Assembly (NCBI GenBank): GCA_004356305.1
Contig: SMXJ01000106.1
Span: forward strand, 1-9,999
From: Bacteroidota bacterium
Lineage (GTDB): Bacteria > Bacteroidota > Bacteroidia > Flavobacteriales > Flavobacteriaceae
DNA: 9,999 bases
Direction of reading: 5' to 3'
Of this stretch, positions 1-6,800 are shown piece after piece (position 1 is the first letter of the stretch; the number at the start of each line of letters is the position of its first letter). The position numbers and the translations under genes were made by a program. The notes beneath the pieces are model-generated. The model saw only the letters and a program-made list of their open reading frames with translations, ran no database searches and was not told the DNA's origin.

Positions 1-287
1 ATCTTCGGAAAATCCCTGGCATTGAAGTATTTTCTGGAACGCAGGTGTCTGCTTCGCAACCAATTGTGAGTATCTATGGTTTTGGTGACTACCGAACCGG
101 ATAGTGTAGAATTATGTAGATCGCCCAGGTCAATATTCCCGCTAAACACAAAATCTTCGAAATTTCCTTCAACATCATCATCGATAAAATTAAAAGAGAT
201 AACGGATTTCGATTCATCCACTGTAATTTTTTGTGCATAAAGGGGAGAGGCCAAAAGCGATATGATCATTAAAATAATATACTTCAT
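1..287 (-). CDS. YceI-like secreted protein, N-terminal part (cut by window edge)
   Basis: Reading leftward from the ATG at 287 gives 95 codons with no stop before the window edge, so the C-terminal half lies outside. Residues 1-18 form a signal peptide: a short basic start, a hydrophobic core, and a likely cleavage after SPLYA, before QK. The mature part opens with ITVDESKSVISFNF, then an acidic stretch (DDDVEGNFEDF), then T-x-D-THNWLRSRHLRSRKYF near residues 70-90. That last segment fits the YceI signature, where a Thr/Asn-rich strand precedes an HLRS-x-x-FF-like motif. Known YceI proteins are periplasmic beta-barrel lipocalin-like proteins that bind polyisoprenoid or other lipids; the actual ligand here is not visible. 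The gene is divergent from the small helical-protein gene at 524. No clear TAnnTTTG box was found upstream. The family call is fairly sure; completeness cannot be judged. Confidence 0.8.
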   Translation of the reverse strand, partial: MKYIILMIISLLASPLYAQKITVDESKSVISFNFIDDDVEGNFEDFVFSGNIDLGDLHNSTLSGSVVTKTIDTHNWLRSRHLRSRKYFNARDFPK

Positions 288-523
288 AAACAGGACTGAC
301 AGGGTGTGCTTCTGAATAAGTGTCTTAACATAACGTTTTAATCGTTTGCATATTGAAAATTAGTCAAAATATGGGCCAAGGCACAGAAGGAAAATTGCAA
401 GAAATAAGGAAAATTGAAAAAGTTGAAAATTAAAAATAAATAATGTAAATTGTAGGTATCTATAATGTAACAACTTGAAGTATAAAAAATCAAAGAGCAA
501 TGAACCCTTAATTCGAAGAAAAT
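288..523. other. Divergent intergenic region, AT-rich with short direct repeats
   Basis: This 236-bp gap separates two divergent genes and should hold both promoters. It is very AT-rich, especially 385-500. The word GGAAAATTG occurs at 389-397 and again at 408-416, 19 bp apart, and a related GAAAATTA lies at 425-432. A TATAAT word sits at 461-466, but no correctly spaced -35 or flavobacterial -33 element accompanies it, so I do not call a promoter. A three-codon ORF at 500-511 is probably chance. No RNA gene was seen. Confidence 0.5.
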
Positions 524-925
524 ATGCAGGCTAAAGTGATGTACCTCAGTGACTTAAAATTTAATTTAGAAACCTGGAGAAGAGAATTACGATTCCATTA
601 TGATGAAATGGATACCTTCCAACAAAAACTTGAAGAAACGGCCACCAGGTCATTCGATCAGAACGGACAAAAGAACTTAGAGAACTTTCAAAACAGAATA
701 ATGATCGAAAAGGCAGCCATCGCCAAATTAAAACACCGCTGTAAAAATAAATTGAGAAATATACATTTAGCCGACTACAATGAGAACATTGATGGCCGGC
801 TTTTAAATGAACAGGGTACGCTACAAGAAGATATGCGTACGTATCTTAAATTGCATTACGACCTCAAAGAGGAAATGATGGATTTCTTTACCCAACATCT
901 TTTAGAGCAACAAGCTACAAACTAA
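524..925 (+). CDS. Hypothetical 133-residue helical protein
   Basis: I do not recognise this family. The protein has no signal peptide or membrane segment, so it is probably cytoplasmic. It is rich in Glu, Lys, Gln, Asn and Leu with few Gly or Pro, and reads as about three amphipathic helices: roughly 5-45 (containing ETWRRELRFHYDEMD), 47-80 (a basic patch at IAKLKHRCKNKLRN) and 95-130 (YLKLHYDLKEEMMDFF). This suggests a coiled-coil or helical bundle. The ATG at 524 is used; an in-frame ATG at 539 (residue 6) is an equally possible start, because no Shine-Dalgarno sequence decides between them. The coding frame is intact and codon use looks like that of the neighbours. It converges on the MFS transporter gene with a 12-bp gap, so the two are not an operon. 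Function is unknown; a small helical regulator or scaffold is only a guess. Confidence 0.75.
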   Translation: MQAKVMYLSDLKFNLETWRRELRFHYDEMDTFQQKLEETATRSFDQNGQKNLENFQNRIMIEKAAIAKLKHRCKNKLRNIHLADYNENIDGRLLNEQGTLQEDMRTYLKLHYDLKEEMMDFFTQHLLEQQATN

Positions 926-935
926 TTACTTAGTT
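920..935. terminator. Weak hairpin between convergent genes
   Basis: AACTAA (920-925) and TTAGTT (930-935) are perfect complements around a TTAC loop. The hairpin covers the stop codon of the 133-residue gene and the 12-bp gap to the MFS stop codon. It could help end transcription in both directions, but the stem is six AT-rich pairs and no T-run follows immediately, so this is a weak candidate. Confidence 0.25.
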
Positions 936-937
936 GA

Positions 938-2134
938 TCATTGATCTCCCCGCTTTTTTAGATATCTTATCGTCAACAGGGATAGCGAGGAGCATATCAA
1001 AAATCCGATAAACAGGGGGAGTGCTGTATCGGAAATATATCTCCCGATCAATGTACTGATGGGCACTGCCATTATGGTGGAAAGAAAACCGGTTACGGCC
1101 GCGGCGATTCCGGCTATATGCCCCATAGATTCCATGGCCAACGCACGTAGATTTCCGAAGAGGAAACCGATAGCAAAAAATTGCAATCCGAAAAACAACA
1201 GCAATACTTCAATAGTAGGGTTGGCAGAATTGTAAAATAGAACAATATAGAGCACCGAAACTATAAAAAACACTAACAGGGCCCAGGTTATTAACTTTGC
1301 CATGCCATAGCGCAGCACCAGGATTCCGTTCAAGAAAATTGCCAGGCCCAGGGAAATTGCGAGGCCGGCGAATATATAGGGAAATTCGTCTTTGAGTCCG
1401 TATTGAAACTGAAATATCTGCTGAGCGCTACTTAGATATACCAAAAAAGAGCCCACCACAAAACCGGAGATCACGGTAAAGCCCATGGTTCGTTTATGGC
1501 TGAGTACTTCTTTAAATCCGTTCATAACAAGTGCATGGGAAAAGGGGATGCGGTTTTCTATTGCCAGGGTTTCCGGTTGTCGTTGCCAAAACCAAAGGGC
1601 CACCAACAGACTTATAATCACCTGAATATAAAAGATTCCCTGCCAGTTGTAATGATCCAAAACGAATTTTCCCATGGCCGGGGCGATGACGGGTACCAAA
1701 AGAAAAACTACGGTCACGAAGGACATGATGCGTGCCATATAGTCTCCGCTATATATATCCCGAATCATCGCAATACTGATGGTTCTTGGTGCTGAGAGGC
1801 CTATGCCTTGAAGGATCCTGCCCAGTATCATAATTTCGAGGCTTTGGGCGTTTACACAGATAAAGCTGGCCAAAATAAATAAGGCAAAACCCATATAAAC
1901 GATAGGTTTTCTACCCATACTATCGGAGATGGGGCCAAAGATGAGAGGACCAATTCCGAGGCCCAGAAATATCAATGTGATAAGCAGCTGATTATCCACC
2001 AACAGTTCAGTACCGATGGCGATCCCGATAATATCGAGGGCGGGTAGCAGGGCGTCAATGGCCAGTGCGGCCACCGACATAAGGGCAGCCATCAATGCTA
2101 CGAACTCGAATTGGGAGGTCTGACGTTTTTGCAT
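938..2134 (-). CDS. Bcr/CflA-type MFS drug exporter
   Basis: This is a 398-residue inner-membrane protein with about twelve hydrophobic segments, six in residues 12-182 and six in 216-388, split by a polar central loop near 184-210. The MFS motif A appears after TM2 as GPISDSMGRKP (67-77). LGRILQGIG (104-112) matches motif B with its conserved Arg in TM4, and VPVIAPAMGKFV (148-158) fits the antiporter motif C region. An acidic residue (Asp27) lies in TM1, and HIAGIAAAVTGF (339-350) resembles the TM11 region of Bcr/CflA proteins. That subfamily (DHA1) exports drugs such as bicyclomycin, chloramphenicol or sulfonamides, or small metabolites, by proton antiport; the substrate here cannot be read from sequence. 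The length is normal for the family. The ATG at 2134 lies four bases after a TAnnTTTG box, which supports this start and suggests a leaderless mRNA. It is transcribed away from rlmF. Confidence 0.9.
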   Translation of the reverse strand: MQKRQTSQFEFVALMAALMSVAALAIDALLPALDIIGIAIGTELLVDNQLLITLIFLGLGIGPLIFGPISDSMGRKPIVYMGFALFILASFICVNAQSLEIMILGRILQGIGLSAPRTISIAMIRDIYSGDYMARIMSFVTVVFLLVPVIAPAMGKFVLDHYNWQGIFYIQVIISLLVALWFWQRQPETLAIENRIPFSHALVMNGFKEVLSHKRTMGFTVISGFVVGSFLVYLSSAQQIFQFQYGLKDEFPYIFAGLAISLGLAIFLNGILVLRYGMAKLITWALLVFFIVSVLYIVLFYNSANPTIEVLLLFFGLQFFAIGFLFGNLRALAMESMGHIAGIAAAVTGFLSTIMAVPISTLIGRYISDTALPLFIGFLICSSLSLLTIRYLKKRGDQ

Positions 2135-2138
2135 TGGG

Positions 2139-2146
2139 CAAAAGTA
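2139..2146 (-). promoter_or_regulatory. TAnnTTTG -7 box for the MFS exporter gene
   Basis: Read on the minus strand this is TACTTTTG, an exact match to the Bacteroidota -7 consensus TAnnTTTG. It ends four bases before the ATG at 2134, so transcription would start at or next to the start codon. No TTG-type -33 element is evident at the usual distance upstream, which lowers certainty. Confidence 0.6.
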
Positions 2147-2219
2147 ACTAAACTAATGATAAGTAGGGAGGGTATTAAAATATTCTATTTGACATAATAT
2201 AAATTATAGAACATTTATA

Positions 2220-2350
2220 GCGAATGGGCGAAATAAGGCTTAGTTAAGGATTCCGTATAGCTTTGCTATTTTTCATAATATCAGATATCACTTCGCGGAA
2301 GTGAATTATATCGGCAGATATTATGTAAAAGGAAATCCTCGCCCATTTGC
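2220..2350. repeat. Nested inverted repeat (131 bp) in divergent intergenic region
   Basis: The outer arms GCGAATGGGCGA (2220-2231) and TCGCCCATTTGC (2339-2350) pair over 12 positions with one G-T wobble. Further in, GGATTCC (2248-2254) pairs with GGAAATCC (2331-2338) with one bulged A. ATAGC/GCTAT (2257-2261, 2265-2269) form a small side hairpin with a TTT loop. CATAATATC (2274-2282) is the exact reverse complement of GATATTATG (2317-2325), extended by TTTT/AAAA beyond one mismatch; the TTTT reuses one base of the side hairpin, so the two cannot both fully form. The tip is TCACTTC-GCG-GAAGTGA (2288-2304), with GATA/TATC outside it. The whole could be a folded non-coding RNA, a cruciform, or a MITE-like remnant. 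It lies outside the transcripts expected from the two flanking -7 boxes. Confidence 0.7.
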
Positions 2351-2451
2351 GCCCTCGCTCCACCGACTGTAGCTATAATTACTCACGACTTTACTATGCA
2401 GAAGAAACTATTTGGATAAAAAACTTAAATATCTAAAACCTTCAAATCCCA

Positions 2452-2459
2452 TACCTTTG
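2452..2459 (+). promoter_or_regulatory. TAnnTTTG -7 box for rlmF
   Basis: TACCTTTG matches the Bacteroidota -7 consensus and ends four bases before the ATG at 2464, the same spacing as at the divergent MFS gene. A leaderless or near-leaderless mRNA is the natural reading. A TTG at 2412-2414 is too far upstream to act as a normal -33 element. Confidence 0.6.
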
Positions 2460-2463
2460 CGCT

Positions 2464-3351
2464 ATGCACCCACAAAACCCATATTATAAGCGTTATGATC
2501 TTAAAAGATTAGCCAAACACTATTCCTCGTTGCAAAAGTATATTGTTTTAAATCTCTCTGGTGAGGAGACTATCGATTTTAGTTCTTCAAGCGCGGTATA
2601 TGAATTGAATAAAGCGATGCTACTTGCCGATTTTAAATTAGAGGAATATCATTTACCAACAGGGTATCTTATCCCTCCTATTCCCGGACGGTTAGATTAT
2701 CTGTTGCATGTACGGGATTTTCTTTCAGAAAAATTAAATATCGCTGTAGATTCTAAACTACGCGGGTTGGATATAGGTACTGGTGCCAATGGGATCTATT
2801 GCATTTTGGGTGCGCAACATTTTAACTGGACTATGGTAGGCACAGAAAGTGACGCTAAGGCGAAAGAAATAGCGATAGCGAATATGCAGCATACAAAAGG
2901 GTTACAAGACAAAGTTGAGATACGACACCAAGAGAATAAGAGTTTTCTTTTTAAGAATATTATTCAATCACATGAGCGATTTGATTTTACGGTTTGTAAT
3001 CCGCCTTTTCATAGTTCTAGAGAAGAAGCCGTAAAAGGTTCCCTTAGAAAACTTAAAAATTTAGAAGGAGCAACCGATAAAAAAGAACTCTCGCTTAATT
3101 TTGAAGGACAAGCGAACGAACTTTGGTGTAATGGCGGAGAAGCCCTCTTCATTAAAAGATTAATAAAGGAGAGTGTTATGTATAAAGATCAGGTGAAAGT
3201 ATTTACCAGTCTGGTCGCCAAAGCAGACAACCTACTCAAGATTGAAAAACAGCTAAAAAAAGCAAAAGCGAACTACCATATAATCCCAATGGAACAAGGG
3301 CATAAGAAAAGTCGCTATATTTTGTGGTGGTTTGGGTTGAACCCATTTTAA
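2464..3351 (+). CDS. rlmF: 23S rRNA (adenine(1618)-N6)-methyltransferase RlmF
   Basis: RlmF transfers a methyl group from S-adenosylmethionine to N6 of A1618 (E. coli numbering) of 23S rRNA, in the cytoplasm. The 295-residue product starts HPQNPYYKRYD, like the family's HPxNxHxxRYD opening, followed by LNKAML (48-53) and the highly typical GYLIPPIPGRLDYLLH (67-82). The SAM-binding motif I is LDIGTGANGIY (102-112), and the catalytic N6-adenine motif NPPF is at 179-182, followed by HSS. ANELWCNGGEALFIK (217-231) and the C-terminal GHKKSRYILWWF (279-290) also match the family. Length is normal. The ATG at 2464 keeps the conserved N-terminus and fits the -7 box. By eye the gene is clearly more AT-rich than the MFS and BNR genes beside it. 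It appears monocistronic: a repeat-rich gap follows and no good terminator was found. Confidence 0.95.
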   Translation: MHPQNPYYKRYDLKRLAKHYSSLQKYIVLNLSGEETIDFSSSSAVYELNKAMLLADFKLEEYHLPTGYLIPPIPGRLDYLLHVRDFLSEKLNIAVDSKLRGLDIGTGANGIYCILGAQHFNWTMVGTESDAKAKEIAIANMQHTKGLQDKVEIRHQENKSFLFKNIIQSHERFDFTVCNPPFHSSREEAVKGSLRKLKNLEGATDKKELSLNFEGQANELWCNGGEALFIKRLIKESVMYKDQVKVFTSLVAKADNLLKIEKQLKKAKANYHIIPMEQGHKKSRYILWWFGLNPF

Positions 3352-3380
3352 ATAGTTGTACTTCGCTCTTATCCTCCTAC

Positions 3381-3393
3381 GCTAAAAAGCTTC
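3381..3393 (+). repeat. 13-bp inverted repeat, left copy
   Basis: GCTAAAAAGCTTC here is the exact reverse complement of GAAGCTTTTTAGC at 3669-3681. The two copies bracket the REP-like element, 275 bp apart. It also lies in a weak hairpin context (TCC...GCT-AAAA-AGC...GGA). Confidence 0.6.
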
Positions 3394-3568
3394 GGCGGAC
3401 AAGTCGTCGTTTACTCATTGTTTACTATTAACTTTATTAAAAGAGGCACTTGCGAAGAAAACTTTTTAGTAAAGATTGCGCTGGTAAACTTTTGCTTTTA
3501 CCCAAATCGAGGTACGAGATTCGCGAACACCTCTAAAACAATATTAGGGCGGTGAGCAAAGCAAAGTG

Positions 3569-3612
3569 ACCCTTCGATGCTTCGACAAGCTCAGCACAGG
3601 CAGGCTCAGGGT
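3569..3612. repeat. REP-like palindromic element (CTTCGACAAGCTCAG type)
   Basis: The segment starts ACCCTTCGATG, runs through CTTCGACAAGCTCAG, and ends AGGCTCAGGGT, so ACCCT at one end is complementary to AGGGT at the other. The core word is one I know as an abundant intergenic repeat in many Bacteroidota genomes, often turning up in falsely predicted ORFs whose translation reads like LSLSKHRRVT; the minus-strand ORF crossing this site shows exactly that. Such elements are usually scattered between genes and may form hairpins in RNA. Their function is unknown. Copy number in this genome cannot be seen from one window. Confidence 0.75.
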
Positions 3613-3668
3613 AAACTCCACGCAGAACATTATAGTACAGTTTGCTTGAAAAGGTTTATCCATTGGAT

Positions 3669-3681
3669 GAAGCTTTTTAGC
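3669..3681 (-). repeat. 13-bp inverted repeat, right copy
   Basis: GAAGCTTTTTAGC is the exact reverse complement of the copy at 3381-3393. Complementarity stops at both ends of the 13 bp. It may be part of a larger decayed repeat unit or chance in AT-rich DNA. Confidence 0.55.
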
Positions 3682-3803
3682 AAGACCGCTGGTGTGCTGG
3701 CTAAATTGCTGAATGCAACAGATTATGGAGCACGTCGGGCTTATCAAAATTATAGTTAACTTTAGGTCTCTTGAAAAAACCAACCTTTGTAATTCTACGC
3801 TTT

Positions 3804-6800
3804 ATGAAATCAGTTTCCTCCCTTCTATTGACAGTCCTCCTTTTTACAGGTGCATTTGCCCAAACTACTAAAACCAACCTTGCTGACTCATTATATAATG
3901 ACTTAAAATTCCGTTCTATTGGCCCGGGATTTATGAGTGGTCGTATTGCTCACATTGCCATCCATCCCGAAAATGAGCATACCTGGTATGTGGCGGTAGG
4001 CTCCGGCGGGGTATGGAAAACGGTGAATGCCGGAACCACCTGGACTCCCATTTTCGACAAGCAGACCTCCTACTCCATCGGGACTGTTACCATAGACCCC
4101 AATGATCCGAACACCATTTGGGTGGGAACCGGTGAGGATGTTGGTGGACGACACGTGGGCTACGGAGATGGTGTCTATAGAAGTGACGATGGTGGAAAGA
4201 CGTGGAAGAATATGGGGTTAACAGACTCTCAACATATCTCCAGGATCCTGGTACATCCTGAAAATAGTGATACCGTTTGGGTAACTGCCCAAGGACCCTT
4301 ATGGAATAAGGGCGGAGATCGCGGCTTGTATAAAACAACCGATGGTGGCAACACATGGAAAAAGACCTTAGGAGACGACGCCTGGGTGGGCGCAACCGAA
4401 GTGGTGATGGACCCCAGGGACCCCAATATATTGTACGCAGCCACCTGGCAGCGTCATCGCACCGTTGCGGCTTATATAGGGGGTGGCCCCGGAACCGGTC
4501 TCTACCGTAGTAATGACGGAGGCGATACCTGGACCCAATTGACCAATGGACTTCCAAAATCCTCCATGGGAAAAATAGGGTTGGCCATATCACCTCATAA
4601 CCCGGATGTACTCTATGCGGCCATTGAGCTGGACCGCCGAACCGGGGGTCTCTATCGGTCTGATAACAGTGGAAGTTCCTGGAAAAAACAGTCGAATACC
4701 ATTACCGGAGGAACAGGACCACATTACTACCAGGAATTGTATGCCTCCCCACACCAAAAAGACCGATTGTATTTAATGGATAACAACCTGCAAATTTCAG
4801 AAGATGGTGGTAAGACCTTTTATCGTATGAATGAAAAGAACAAGCACGGCGACAACCACGCAATCGCTTTCAAAAAAAATGACCCTGATTACCTCATTGT
4901 CGGATCAGATGGAGGCTTGTACGAATCGTTCGACCTTACCAAAACCTGGAAATATGTGGATAATCTTCCCGTAACCCAGTATTATAAGGTAGCCGTTGAT
5001 GATGCCAAACCCTTTTACAATATCTATGGAGGGACACAGGATAACAGTACTCAACGCGGCCCGTCAAGAACAGATAATGTACAGGGCATTCAAAATAGTG
5101 ACTGGAGTGTGGTCCTCAATTGGGACGGCCACCAACCCGCAACCGAGCCCGGCAATCCCAACATAGTATATGCCGAAAGACAGGAAGGCACCCTATCGAG
5201 GATCGACATGAGTACAGGTGAAGTGGTGGATATACAACCCCAGCCCGGCGAGAATGAAGATTACGAGCGCTATAATTGGGACGCTCCCATTCTCGTAAGT
5301 CCGCACTCCCCTACCACCATTTACTTTGCTTCTCAGCGAGTTTGGAGATCGGATAATCGAGGGGATGACTGGACTGCTATTTCGGGAGACCTCACCAAAG
5401 ATCAGGAACGTATTACTCTTCCCATTATGGGCAAGAAACAATCCTGGGATGGTGCATGGGATGTGTATGCCATGTCCAATTATAATACGATTACATCTCT
5501 GGCAGAATCACCCAGACAAAAGGGCTTGATCTATGCCGGCACCGATGATGGAATGATCCAGGTAACAGAAGATGGTGGTACTAACTGGCGTGCTATTAAT
5601 GTAGGTGATCTGCCGGGTGTGCCTACCACAGCTTTTGTAAACGATATAAAGGCAGATCTTTTCGATGTCAATACCGTCTATGTGGCGCTGGATAATCATA
5701 AGTATGGTGATCTCAACCCTTATTTGCTAAAGAGCACGAATAAAGGAAAAACATGGACGTCAATTGTCAGTAATATTCCAAAGCGTACCCTGGTTTGGCG
5801 TATCGTTCAAGACCATGTGAAACCGGGACTATTATTTGCGGCTACCGAATTTGGAATACACTTTACGGTAAATGGAGGAAAAAAGTGGACAAAGCTCCAG
5901 GGTGGAGTGCCTACGATCTCATTCCGGGATCTTGCCATTCAACGCAGAGAGAACGATCTTGTGGGAGCCTCGTTTGGACGTGGTATCTATATTTTGGATG
6001 ATTATTCGATCTTGCGGGAGATCTCAGATGCCAGTCTGCAACAAGAGGCAATACTTTTTACTATTCGGGATGCCTGGTGGTATATTCCTCGTCCCCATTT
6101 AAGTTTTGGAAGCGGCAAAGGCAGTCAGGGAGACTCGCACTTTATTGCTCCCAATCCCGATTTTGGTGCGGTGTTTACCTATTATTTAAAGGAAAGTTCA
6201 GAAACATTAAAAGAGAAAAGAAAGGCTTCAGAAAAAAAGATAAAGACGGGCGATATTCCTTTCCCTGGCTGGGATGCTTTGGAAGAAGAAACAACGGAGA
6301 CCCTCCCCGAATTGATCTTCTCCATTAGAGATTCTGAAGGTAACGTCATACGGAGAATTTCAGCACCTGCCAAAGCCGGTATTCATAGGGTCGCATGGGA
6401 TCTACGTTATCCTGCAACAGAAGTGATCCGGCTTGATACTGAACGAGTTAAACAACAAGACGAACCGGCCGGTTTTCTGGCAGCTCCGGGAGATTATACG
6501 GTTACCTTATATCTATCCGCAGGGAGAGAAATCAAAAAGCTTTCGGATTCTGTGCCCTTCAAAGTGAAGCGCCTATATGAGGGTTCGTTGGAAGGCGCCT
6601 CACCAAAATTAGTGTCAGCATTTTGGCGCTCTTATGAAAATACATCCAAAACGGCTTCCAAGTTTAACTTGGAAATGAATAAATCCCTAAAACGGGCCAA
6701 AGCCATGCAAGTTGCTTTAAAGCGGAGCCAGATTGTACCCGGTACCCTTGATAACCAATTAAGTGAAGTGATCAAAGACCTTCAAAAATTGGATTCGGAG

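Larger units (their letters stand above)
3352..3803. other. Repeat-rich non-coding stretch
   Basis: About 450 bp between rlmF and the BNR protein gene hold no convincing gene. Small inverted repeats crowd it. GGTAAA/TTTACC at 3483-3488 and 3497-3502 form a hairpin. GAGGT/ACCTC at 3509-3513 and 3529-3533 enclose the palindrome TTCGCGAA (3520-3527). A REP-like element follows at 3569-3612. Two open frames cross the area (plus 3577-3759, minus 3544-3783), but both run through the repeat and look like chance. A sequence close to the -7 consensus, AACCTTTG at 3782-3789, lies 14 bases before the ATG at 3804 and could drive the downstream gene, but one position deviates. Confidence 0.6.

Noticed and set aside
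461..466. TATAAT word as a promoter for the 133-residue gene
   Set aside because: No suitably spaced -35 or -33 element, and the main sigma factor of this group uses TAnnTTTG; in AT-rich DNA this word is expected by chance.
3352..3568. Short palindromes as a CRISPR array or an attachment site
   Set aside because: The repeats are few, of different sequence and irregularly spaced; there is no direct repeat-spacer pattern, tRNA or integrase nearby.
3544..3783. Minus-strand 79-codon ORF and plus-strand 60-codon ORF (3577-3759) over the REP-like element
   Set aside because: Both read through the repeat; the minus product contains the LSLSKHRRVT-like string typical of false ORFs made by this element, and neither shows a domain or a credible start.
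4087..4593. Minus-strand 168-codon ORF inside the BNR gene
   Set aside because: It is an antisense shadow of the repetitive BNR coding sequence; its Arg/Tyr/His-rich product has no domain character and the sense frame is clearly the real gene.
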